Shown here: piece after piece, positions 46,301 through 54,514 of the stretch
Layout of the letters: each line of letters starts with the position of its first letter
Numbering within the stretch: position 1 is the stretch's first letter
Assembly: GCA_037178625.1 (NCBI GenBank)
Contig: CM074128.1
Coordinates: 2,480,001-2,544,000, forward strand
Length of the DNA stretch: 64,000 nucleotides
Origin: Skeletonema tropicum
Lineage: Eukaryota; Bacillariophyta; Thalassiosirophyceae; Thalassiosirales; Thalassiosiraceae
Direction: 5' to 3'
Notes under the pieces: model-generated
Told to the model about the DNA's origin: nothing
The model's database searches: none
The model's input: the letters and a program-made list of their open reading frames with translations, nothing else
Made by a program: the position numbers and the translations under genes

Positions 46301-46685
46301 ATGATCCTGGTAATAATGATACAGAGCGTTCCCCCACCATAATTCGCGCCTGCATCAATTGTTTGATTTCCTTCGTGAATTGGGCCGGCGTGTGTGTAAT
46401 GCCCGGCGCGAGAGTTGGAGAGATGCGGAAGGTTCGCCCAGCAGCTTCGAGACTCGTTGTCCGTGCAACATGATCCTTCTTGGAAGTAGATTGGTGGATA
46501 TTTTCGTGGGCGTCCTTGAGTATTTCGAGGGCGTCATCGAGTGATTCTAAGTATGCTATCCATGACATGACGTCGTAACAAGCGCTGACGGATCCATCGC
46601 CTTGGGAGGTATTGAGCGATTCTTCGTGTTGGAGTAGCTCGGGGTAGCTGACTATTGTGGAGAGACAAGACTTTATCGTCCTCAT
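43320..46685 (-). CDS. SYF1: Pre-mRNA splicing factor SYF1/XAB2
   Basis: HAT-repeat scaffold of the NineTeen/Prp19-associated spliceosome complex, 1,121 residues against about 850-860 in animals and yeast. HAT motifs occur from end to end (MSWIAYLESLDDALEIL; RLWLMFATFVILYDPE; RIYDRALVALP; YDRALEWKVATPSHVLNYASFLKE). The C-terminus shows the family signature FVQGKRKAEVADLGEVE followed by an acidic tail. Extra length comes from Gly/Ser-rich and acidic insertions between repeats (for example around DDDEVGNEDEMKDDKEE). The ATG at 46685 begins almost directly at the first HAT region, so a few N-terminal residues may be missing or absent. The opposite strand shows only shadow ORFs. Confidence 0.92.
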   Translation of the reverse strand: MRTIKSCLSTIVSYPELLQHEESLNTSQGDGSVSACYDVMSWIAYLESLDDALEILKDAHENIHQSTSKKDHVARTTSLEAAGRTFRISPTLAPGITHTPAQFTKEIKQLMQARIMVGERSVSLLPGSYKLWKNHLTFRTGLMDRSSSGSSAGSASNKELHKICNHYRIPSYLLSASSKFKHYHATVSAFERSLVRLHKMPRLWLMFATFVILYDPERNPTTVRRIYDRALVALPASQHERIWEECLCWVTGILPSNNSTGSGSGGGEGGLSVTRKGIHKVKYGFESPLVAEWRKRGWGFGQLQRENEYIPTVPTETALRILRRYAQCFDTTFREDLATLCITRYERFGEAASLLLQLLNNEQPDGNSSGGGAFLSPNGTTRHELWLRFADVCTAHPTEAKVAGVDFDGIIRAVLKGQDVRSGGSSIAAGGNNLGFEVFDNTSKAFGASEDDEAKQTKEANNNALNHRLGEMEGTLWTRLAEYHVRAGDFELARSVYEEALDAITRVRDFSLVFDAYIRFEEGVIEALMELMEDDDEVGNEDEMKDDKEESMGDENDDLDILLGDYVQNAVVADENPGASADVELAISRAEHLTSRRPLLLNRVLLRQNPHNVGEWIKRSDLYIDLGEVDMGAAALEESLKAVSSRKAVNGSPSTLILTLVDIYENKQKNVDAARNLLERICSKNEYEFQESEDLAQCHAAWVELEIRQENWDMALELARRAVSGNIGKKVTKAVRGLARSLRLWNLLFDMEESLGTIQTTKDAYDRALEWKVATPSHVLNYASFLKEKKYFEESFAAYERGLGLFQFPHAGATLLWKHYLTDFLERYEGSKTPRARELFDRCLADCPSENASEFYLLYGDYEENHGLTKRALGVYERMCSAVPAAEKYTAYRLYIAKAIQYLGVTSARPIYEAAISALGDGPASRICLEYAKMETGLRETDRARTVLVYGAQLADPRRDPDYWKAWHEFEVSHGNEETFREMLRVKRSVQAAFSTVNYNSAEMGSGAPKVETLTEESALEMIAKSEGVDVDNKKQPLIGGFVQGKRKAEVADLGEVERRAAKLRQLTAAHGTGDDEIDIDDIDDDEEEEPSNSSTLNTKSISEKAIPAAIYGGLAPSTEK

Positions 46686-47549
46686 CTTTGATTGTACTAT
46701 TGTAACAGCGGGGCTGTGGCTAGTGGATAGTGGCTACGGCGGTGTGGATTTATTCTGCTACCATAGGAGCGGTGATTGAATGAGCGGCGAGCGGCGCGGA
46801 TTTTTGACCATTTATTTTGTGAATGATACCATACAACATCATACTACTGGCGGGAACTAAATCGTACCGGAAATAAATCGTACCACGGAGAAATCTCCAC
46901 ACAAATCACTAACAAAACACAAAAACGACGCATTCTACACCCTAATATCATGGTTCTGAGCCTCCATGTCAACGCCTATCCCAAATAATCGACCATAATA
47001 TGATAGTATAGACAAGTAGCTTTCGATAGAATCACTGGTCAACGTTGTATGTAGTATACTCGCATAGCAGCAGCAGCACAGGCATGCAGATATGCCGTAG
47101 ACATGCGTCATTCTAGATCGAAATAGCAGTTATTGGTCCCAATTTTGTCGATAGGTGCTCCATCTCGACGAACTATAGTCTCTTCTGCATCATATAATGT
47201 ATATATACTGTTTGGGATTCTATTTTTAGACCGCTCTATGTATTTTCGTCGAGTAGCATGGCCGAATTTATGACTCTTTTCATGTTGTTAGTGTTTTGTG
47301 CGTAAAATTTGATAAATCGTACCGCGGCGAGGTACGATTTAGTTTTTTTTTTTTTTGATTAGATAAATAAGTGATTAGTTTAGGATGGTATTCAGGAGCT
47401 GTTACTGGGCAAGCCCGCCAGTAGCATACTTGCAGGCGGAAAGCCAGGTGAAAAAGCAAGAATGAAGCCCGCCACAACTATTGACCTACACCTGCCTAAT
47501 GGCTAATGGTGCGAGTGCTCTATCGACTACCAACAAATAACTAATCTAA
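46686..47549. other. Intergenic, SYF1 upstream plus repeat element
   Basis: 864 nt between the SYF1 start and the stop of the EGF-like gene. The first ~170 nt should hold the SYF1 promoter; a GTTACAATAG-type word lies just upstream of the ATG on the minus strand. Then comes the inverted-repeat element (46855-47344), then about 200 nt with nothing recognised. Confidence 0.5.
46855..47344. mobile_element. Inverted-repeat (MITE-like) element, copy A
   Basis: A 490-bp segment bounded by perfect 14-bp inverted ends: AACTAAATCGTACC (46855-46868) and GGTACGATTTAGTT (47331-47344). Extra subterminal copies of AAATCGTACC lie near 46876 and 47313. The 47313 copy can pair with the right end to form a hairpin followed by a T-run. 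No coding capacity. Internal blocks match copy B at 50416-50967 in the same order: about 31 of 40 positions at 47023 versus 50610, GTTTGG(G/C)ATTCT at 47210 versus 50818, and TTTTGTGCGT at 47294 versus 50901. I see no clear target-site duplication, so transposition is inferred. Confidence 0.5.
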
Positions 47550-50194
47550 TTAAGGAACCTCACTTGATGCATTGACTGCAGCTGCCCATTCCGCCGGGCA
47601 ACACACTTCTTCAGCTAATTTTGCGCCCACACAATTCCCATAGTTAGCATCGTCCTCAGTCTTCCATGACAAAGTCTTCGCATATGCCTCCACAACACTG
47701 CAATTAGATCCCCCACTCAAAGGGACGATGAAGCTCGGGTCGGCTGTGATGCCATTACTACAGAATTGACATGGATTGAGTGCCACGTCGCATCGAAAAA
47801 GCCCTAGGCCTGCGTATGCCTGTACTGGTGTTAGTTTGCCGAAAGGCCCATATTCTTCTTGCTGTTCGCCTACCCAGAAGAAGTCCACACCAACAGGTGT
47901 ATCACTCCTTGTCGGTTCCGAAATGAGAAAAGACCCAGGAGGTCTAAATGCTTGAGCCCTTCATAAACAGAGAGGAGGTTTGCTGTTAGCATGAATGAAA
48001 TCAAAACAACAAGTGACAAGAAACGCAAGACGCACCAGAAGCCGTGAAAGTTTTTGGCCTGCCAGTCATAGTATGCTGAAGCGGCGTTGTTATTCCCCTG
48101 ACTCATATACATGATAACATAGCGACTTCCCGAGAACACCAGCGCTATGCTATCGCCTTCTTCGGGGGCTTCTTCTGGGCTTAATCCCTCCATGTAGGTG
48201 TAAACAGGTCGACTGTACTCCTCAAAGACACCGTCCTCTATGCTTTCTGCGGACCAAATACTCTTGCCACCGGTAACACTTGGTGCAGTAATGTTGCGGC
48301 ATTCATCCTTGAGCTTGATTTCACAATGCTCGCCAAAAAATGATACCCCGTCTTCTTTATTACACTCGCATTCGCCATTGTTGTTGCACACACCATTAAG
48401 GTTACAGTCTGCATTATCTTCACATCTATTGCACGTACTGAGAATAGACAAGTAAATACGTAGTTGGTTAGCATGAAAAAGGATGAGCAGTTCATTCAGG
48501 TTTGTGAAAATGGCTTACAGTGAAACATCTGTGGGGAGAATTTCGCCTTCCCAGATTTGCCAGCCGCCCGAGGCCCCACCCAAGTCATACCCTGAATATG
48601 GCTGCGAACGCAAAAGCCAAGATCCGCAATCACTCGAATCATCTGCCTCATTCATGGACTTTTTGATGTAATCATGGGTAAGCAACCACCTACCACCACA
48701 GTAACGAAATTCCGCGGGCAAAATAGGGTCTCTTTGACTAAATGGCATGACAGAAGTATTGAATTTGGGAACTACCTGATCAAAGGGAGTACGATCTGAC
48801 TTGGAATGCTCAACGTAAATAGGTCTTCCCTCGCTGCAAGAAAAAGTTGTGCACGCCGTGAAGTTTAAAGTAAAAGGGACTGCTCAAACGAGGATTGATG
48901 CTCAAGCTTTCCAACGCTGACTCACCTTGTGCGTGATGTGATTGCATAATGCCCATTGAAGTTCGAGAAGAGAAGGGGCTGCGTCAAAATCTTTCCTCCA
49001 GGATATTGCACAGAATTTTCCGGATAATGAACATACGCTTCTCCCCAAACTTCGTCCCCTGTCCCAACTGTAAATGGCAAAAGGCAGATCAGTCAACAAT
49101 GTACAGCAGTAACAAAACAGTGTAGCTCAAACACGGACACTTACTTTGAGCAGTGAACGAATGGCAATGATAATCGCCCCTCTTTTGCTTCACAGAGACA
49201 AAACCCATCACTGTCAAGAAAAGCAAAAGGTTGATCAAGTACACAGCCTTTAGAAATATCTTGATCTTTCTGCCAATACCTAACCTGTCTTTTTGCCTCT
49301 TGAAACCAGTTGCAAAATACGGCGTCTATCCATAACGGTAGATAGATGCTTGTGAGAACTTCTGATGCCTAGATGATTCCAAATTCAAAAGTTACACATC
49401 TAACCATCTAACTCACCATCGTTGCAAGATACAATCTTTTCCCCATAACTTCCATCTTCGAGACACTGAAAGCGATGTCGTCAAGTTGTTGAAGAAACTG
49501 CAACGCGAGAACGTCATAAAAAATTTCGAGAACATCACTAGCATTTACCAAAATGACAACGACGTTGGCCAAAAACAAGTAGCCCATACTGAAGCGCAGA
49601 ATGGAAGACGCGACAAACTTCCAATAACTTATCTCGGGGAATTGATTCTGTAGCATGGGTTTTGATATTCTCTTGAGAAGAAAGAGTGCTGTTGGGATTT
49701 CTTCCTCCATTAATAGAGCGACGAGAATACCTGCAATCATCGGTAGTGCACATATTATGTAAGACGATTAACTGGATGTATGAAATAATTGTGTGCCGAT
49801 ACATGAGCAACTCACCCATGTATTGTGCCACTCTTACCGAAGGGGAGACGTTTACGGGGATTTCCAACTGCTTGAAATTGTCAATGAAAGCAATGATGAG
49901 GCATAAGTAGGACATCGTCACGATCACCAAGCCGAAGACGAAAGGTATCGATTTGACGGGTTCAGTAAACAGAAATGAATGGCTACTTTCAGGGAACGTA
50001 ATCTCTTCTCCGTCGCCATCTTTATCATCAGCTGTATCGCTGATTAGCATTCCCATCTCTGCCGCCGTATTTGCTGCCCCGGATGCTGTTGATTCCTGTC
50101 CATTTTCATTTTCATCGAAACCAATTTCATTTTCATTGGAAAAATTAAGAGATTCAGGATCTTCTGGGGCGATAGAAATCGAAGTTGTTGTCAT
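47550..50194 (-). CDS. Seven-exon membrane protein with EGF-like cysteine cluster, diatom-type, unknown function
   Basis: I reconstructed seven exons with phase-matched GT-AG introns of 77-92 nt: 50194-49816, 49730-49417, 49325-49145, 49067-48926, 48833-48519, 48437-48036 and 47958-47550. They give 713 residues. The N-terminus is acidic and Asn/Glu-rich. About four hydrophobic segments follow (IPFVFGLVIVTMSYLCLIIAF; MGILVALL; FSMGYLFLANVVVILV; AVYLINLLLFLTVMGF). Then a long, probably lumenal or extracellular part has GDEVWGEAYVHYP, GRPIYVEHSK and CGGRWLL. It ends with an EGF-like knot (TCNRCEDNADCNLNGVC, CECNK) and a Cys-rich tail (NPCQFCSNG, EEVCCPAEW). I recognise no characterised family; a cell-surface role is inference. 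The ATG at 50194 is the first in frame; an upstream TTG adds nothing. Confidence 0.75.
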
Positions 50195-50415
50195 TTTCAA
50201 AGAAGAATTGGACCTTGATGCTGTGCGTACTATGACTCCCAGCGGTTAATCGAAAGGTTATAACATGCACTATCAAATGATGGTAGGTGCTGTAGTAGAA
50301 GGGTCGATGTTGCGGCGTAGGAGGGCGTAGAGGCAACTAGATAATGCAGTCGAGTTATGGTTATGGTATGTGTGATCAAAAATCTTATAGATGTCGTACT
50401 TGGGTAGCCTGGCTT

Positions 50416-50967
50416 GCTACCACGCAAAAAAATTGCTCCAGGAGCATTTAGGTCCCGCCCGACAAGACTTTGGTCACGAGTTCCAACTCGAACTCGCACA
50501 AATTCCTATCAGCCATGTCGACATATCCACTCCGTAGCCTGGTAAGTTTCTTGGTATACTTGTGCACTAGAATAACCAGGTGTTATGTGATAACACACAT
50601 TATTGGCTGTCGATAGAGCCACTGGTCAACATTGTAACTGCTGTATTCGTCTTGATGTGGTAAATTAGCATGGGTCAGATGGGTGTTTAGGCGATTTTAC
50701 ATAGTGATTTTAACTAGTGAAAATGTTGAAAATCACCTAGGAACAATTGAAGATAACTCAATGAGGAGTAGATATAAATAGGTCATCCAAGGAATAATTA
50801 TATTCGGATAGTGTTTAGTTTGGCATTCTCGATCGCCTTTTTTGTCGAATGTGTATTATTGGCCATGGTGGAGGGGTGTGCTGACATGGTTGTAAGCTAC
50901 TTTTGTGCGTGAGAGCGCGCTGGAACAATTTTTTGCAGGGAGCAATTTTTTTGCGCGGTATGGTAGC
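50416..50967. mobile_element. Inverted-repeat (MITE-like) element, copy B
   Basis: A segment of about 550 bp with inverted ends. CGCAAAAAAATTGCTCC (50423-50439) is the exact reverse complement of 50939-50955. The pairing extends outward through GCTACCA (50416-50422) and TGGTAGC (50961-50967) after a 5-nt offset. Three internal blocks match copy A in order and with similar spacing. The terminal sequences differ from those of copy A, so the two are old, diverged relatives or the true ends lie elsewhere. No coding capacity. Confidence 0.45.
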
Positions 50968-51651
50968 TTGATGCGAATAAATAATGGATTTTTTGAGTTT
51001 CTTGCTCCGTCAGCATTACCTTTAGGCGGGAGAGCATCTCGCGTCATCTCATCGGCATCGTACGACGAGATAATAAGATATAGCTGTCTTAAATCACGGA
51101 CCCTACGGGGTAGTGTATGTACGTAGGAATAGTATGTAGCTCCATCCGGCACTTGAGAAGGTCAGAAGAGCCCCCAAATGTGTTTTTGGCCACCACCAAA
51201 AAGTTCCACCACCGCGACAATCCACCACGCCATGGCACCATTTCCGCCATAAAAGTGCCATAACATAAAAAATCGCACCTCCTCCATTACATCCACAGTA
51301 GGTTGGGTATGGTAGTCCATGAATAGCTTAGAACACAAGGAATCCAAAGCCGAGCCTACCCAACTTAGTTATTAAAGAGCAGAGACGCAAATCAAAATGC
51401 CGCTATAGCAGCGCAAATTACCATCATCGTAGCATCATCGTCCAATTCCACTCAATATGAATGGTACAATCGGCCTCTCTCCATCAACCCTCGCCGCCCC
51501 TTATACATATAGACATTGGGTGTCGGTGTGATTCATTGTTAGTGACTTCATATGGCCATAGCACTCCGTCAGGCACCATGTTGCTGCTGCACATCACATC
51601 ATCGATTACACACAAATGTCACCCATTTCATTGCTCTATTCCGACCTCCGA

Positions 51652-51903
51652 TCATGACGAGACAACTAAACACGACAGGAGAGCTCTCAATAATATGGAA
51701 GGATCGCTTTGTGCCATGGAGCTGTTAAGGAGATCCGATTTACTGACTACACTACCATCGGCGAACTCAGCCTTGGTATCACCATAGCCCAACACATGGC
51801 CATTCCTCGAACAAACTGCAATGGTTTCGTTGTTCAATCCAACCTCACCATCCGACAACAAAGGCACAGCAACTATTGCATTTGATTGGAGAGACAGGGT
51901 CAT
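51652..51903 (-). CDS. Possible small ORF, 83 residues
   Basis: ATG at 51903, with protein-like composition (IVAVPLLSDGEVGLNN, CSRNGHVLGYGDTKAEF). No family recognised, and there are open frames on the other strand too. It could be a small gene or chance in a gene-poor interval. Confidence 0.2.
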   Translation of the reverse strand: MTLSLQSNAIVAVPLLSDGEVGLNNETIAVCSRNGHVLGYGDTKAEFADGSVVSKSDLLNSSMAQSDPSILLRALLSCLVVSS

Positions 51904-52823
51904 AGTTGTGTGACTTGAAGTTCAATCAGGGTGGAATAAGTGCACATATTGTCTCCGAAGAAGGCTGTTGTTATGGCGCTACATTGCTCTGAATAGATCT
52001 GAGTGGAATCTTCAGTGACTTATTATGATTCTCCGGTTTCAATGAAGTAATGGTTGACGGATAAAGCTGCATATGGTCACTGCTGACATCGTTGGAATGC
52101 ACAAAGTGTATTCTCTTGTAGGAGATAGGTGTTCAAACACAAGTGTTTGTGTTGAATGACAGGGATCTGTGGGCCTCAAAACGAATTATTATGCAACAAA
52201 AAGATATACACATTCATAACATAACTGTATAATCGTTATTTTAACAGTGTTTGGTGTCGATAGTGCTGAAATATTTGTTATAGCATCTTCGTTCATTGAT
52301 CACGGAGGAGATGAGGATAAACATCCATGTGCACTGATTGGCTTTTATTTTGCATCAAATGTAAAAATCGGTACATATCAAGTCACTTCATACATTCATA
52401 TATATCCATATAAATACCCCGAGCATTACATCTTTTATATAATAACACCATGCCTCTAGTAAAGTACGATGATCGGGCGGAAATCCCATGGTGACGATGT
52501 GCTCGATGATCGTTGGCGCCACTTTGGTACCGCTTCTTGGACGATTCCTACGTACAGAAAAAAATCTACCTCATAGGTTTGTTGATTTAAGACAGCTATA
52601 AGCCCAAGAGGTTCGAGCAAACCGTTCGAGCTGTCTGCCCCAAGTACTGTAGATACATAGGAGTGATTAAGTGTATCAACTTGCCTTTCGAAGAGGCGAG
52701 ACGGCGATTGCGCCCTGGTATGAGATATCATGACATAGATATAATGAAATATCCTCATGCTAATAGGGCAGTTTAATATGACTCTAATTTACAGTGGAAC
52801 ATTGACAGTACTGTCGTTTTTTA

Positions 52824-53513
52824 TCATGACTTGGGACCACATCTCTTTAAACATCTCTTCTTGATAAGTACTTGCTGGTCACTCTTCCGCATGGCCTCCC
52901 TGTACTTCATTTCTTCTTCATGCCCATACTTCGGCATGAACCAACCACATTCAGTTAGTTCAAAGCGCTCGTTGAAGTCAGGGAACCATCTGTAGAATTT
53001 GCGTTTGATTGATGTGTCCTTCGTGTGTGAAAGTAGACGAGCTGATGAATTTCGTTGACGCAAGCACTTGATCGGACCGTACACTCGCATGAGCCTCTTC
53101 ATTTCGTCAAAGCTTACAGGATGAATTCGCTTATTGTACGTGCCTCTTTTACCTTTTTTCTTTGGAGATGTTGGTGAAGCTTTGGTTGTTCTGGCATTGG
53201 AGGAGACCACATTAGCTTGTAAGTCTTGAACTAAGTTGGCAGTGACGGGCACGGGCTCGTTTTCCACAATGTTTGGTAGTGCAATAGCAGCTGCGGAAGT
53301 GTGAGACAATGTTTGCGGATATTTTATATCCATTTGGGTGGGTGATACTAGATGATATTCATCTCTGCTACCGCCGCTAAGCACACAAAGTGACATAGCG
53401 GCATCTGTATCTTTGATGGAAGGTTGCTGCATACCGATCATTGTGTGTGTAGTATAAGAGGTCGAATTGAGATGAGATCGAGTTGGTGACTTCGAGAGCA
53501 TCCATTGCGGCAT
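52824..53513 (-). CDS. Basic, probably nuclear protein of unknown family
   Basis: 229 residues from the ATG at 53513. The first ~110 residues are low-complexity and Ser/Thr/Ala-rich. A basic block follows (SPKKKGKRGTYNKRIHP), then a compact, possibly helical domain (SFDEMKRLMRVYGPIKCLRQRNSS; IKRKFYRWFPDFNERFE) and a Lys/Arg-rich tail. The pattern resembles a DNA- or chromatin-binding protein, but I recognise no named domain. It is divergent from the bZIP gene with about 310 nt between starts. Confidence 0.5.
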   Translation of the reverse strand: MPQWMLSKSPTRSHLNSTSYTTHTMIGMQQPSIKDTDAAMSLCVLSGGSRDEYHLVSPTQMDIKYPQTLSHTSAAAIALPNIVENEPVPVTANLVQDLQANVVSSNARTTKASPTSPKKKGKRGTYNKRIHPVSFDEMKRLMRVYGPIKCLRQRNSSARLLSHTKDTSIKRKFYRWFPDFNERFELTECGWFMPKYGHEEEMKYREAMRKSDQQVLIKKRCLKRCGPKS

Positions 53514-53822
53514 GGTCTTTGGTTCTGGGGTGTGTTTTGTGAAGATCTTTCTTGTGTTTTCGGTTTTGAGGTGTGTTTTTTAGGCGAGCAGATGGGACGC
53601 GTGTTTCTTTCCCGCCCATTCGAATGATAGTAACCTTTATTTCAACAGCGGAACTCAGTAAAAAAAATGAATATCATTGTACCAATACTTCTACTTCACC
53701 GTTTTTTATTGTACAATGGAATCAGTAGAAAATCTATCACCGATCAATCACCCTCACAGCCGCAAAATGCAAAAAAAGAGTCGGAGAGTGTGTTTTTGTT
53801 TTGAATTACCTTGACAAAACAC
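53514..53822. promoter_or_regulatory. Divergent promoter, basic protein / bZIP
   Basis: 309 nt with two A/T homopolymer tracts (AAAAAAATGAATATC at about 53661 and GTTTTTTATTG at about 53701). No recognised motif. Confidence 0.35.
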
Positions 53823-54450
53823 ATGCTTGAACTGAAAACGTCTGCGCAACCAAGCAGAAACAATACAACTACCACAAAACGTGTTTCAACCATGGCCCGT
53901 ACTCCTCAGAAACATAATGGCAAGGCAGCTAGAGGCCGAAAGAAGGTTGCCCAGAGCTCGTATAATGGCGTAGCTTTGCCTACAGACATGGCAGAGCGCC
54001 GCCGATTGCGCAACAAGCTTTCAGCCAAAGTTCATCGTGAGAAGAAGAAGGACGCTCTTGAAGGTACGAAACAGGAAGTCATTGCATGTGATAAAGAGCT
54101 GGCCCAATTAAAGTCGGATCTGACTGAGGTAAGTCTCATTTGATTCTGCATCATTGTTAAGCAATTGCAATGACACTATGATGCATCGTTCTAATGATAT
54201 CTCCAATCAATTTGTGATTCTGCAGGTGAGATCAAAGACAAGTACTATGCAGGCAATCTTTGAATCCATTGAGGCTAAGTTTGGAGCAGAAGTTGTGAAG
54301 AATATTTTCAAGCAATTTGACGGTGTCGATCTTCCTAAGTCATTTGTTGATACCTATCCAATTCCACCAGCAGTGTCTTCTGATTCTGACGATAATTTCA
54401 CTTCTGATGATGACTCAATTAGCTGCTCACAACATGTCAAAGCTCTTTGA
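53823..54450 (+). CDS. Small bZIP transcription factor
   Basis: About 176 residues in two exons (53823-54128 and 54226-54450; intron GTAAGT...CTGCAG, phase 0). The basic region reads ERRRLRNKLSAKVHREKKK, with the N-x7-R spacing of bZIP proteins (N..SAKVHR). It is followed by a short zipper-like helix (EVIACDKELAQLKSDLTEV). The C-terminal exon has a helical part and an acidic Ser/Asp-rich end (SSDSDDNFTSDDDSIS), a possible activation region. A second ATG at 53892 lies in a stronger context (CAACCATGGCC) and may be the true start. The zipper is short, so dimerisation is inferred. It is convergent with the SGNH gene, 64 nt apart. Confidence 0.75.
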
Positions 54451-54514
54451 GAAGATTATATAGTGGGACTACTGTACTGTTTGACTTGTAAATTAATTCA
54501 GCAAATTTATGAAC

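Larger units (their letters stand above)
50195..52823. other. Gene-poor interval
   Basis: About 2.6 kb without a convincing gene. It holds the promoter side of the EGF-like gene, inverted-repeat element copy B (50416-50967), the short palindrome TGTTATGTGATAACA (about 50580-50595), an imperfect TAGGTTGGGTA / TACCCAACTTA inverted pair (51300-51370), and only short ORFs. The ORF at 51652-51903 is listed separately. Base composition is AT-rich with frequent stops on both strands. Confidence 0.5.

Noticed and set aside
49326..49416. Open segment reading LTSIYLPLWIDAVF as a coding exon of the EGF-like gene
   Set aside because: The downstream membrane helix and all later exon phases require the acceptor at 49326 (GATAG), which puts this stretch inside an intron.
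52600..52660. GGTTCGAGC-like words suggesting a tRNA T-loop
   Set aside because: No matching acceptor, D or anticodon stems can be drawn around it.
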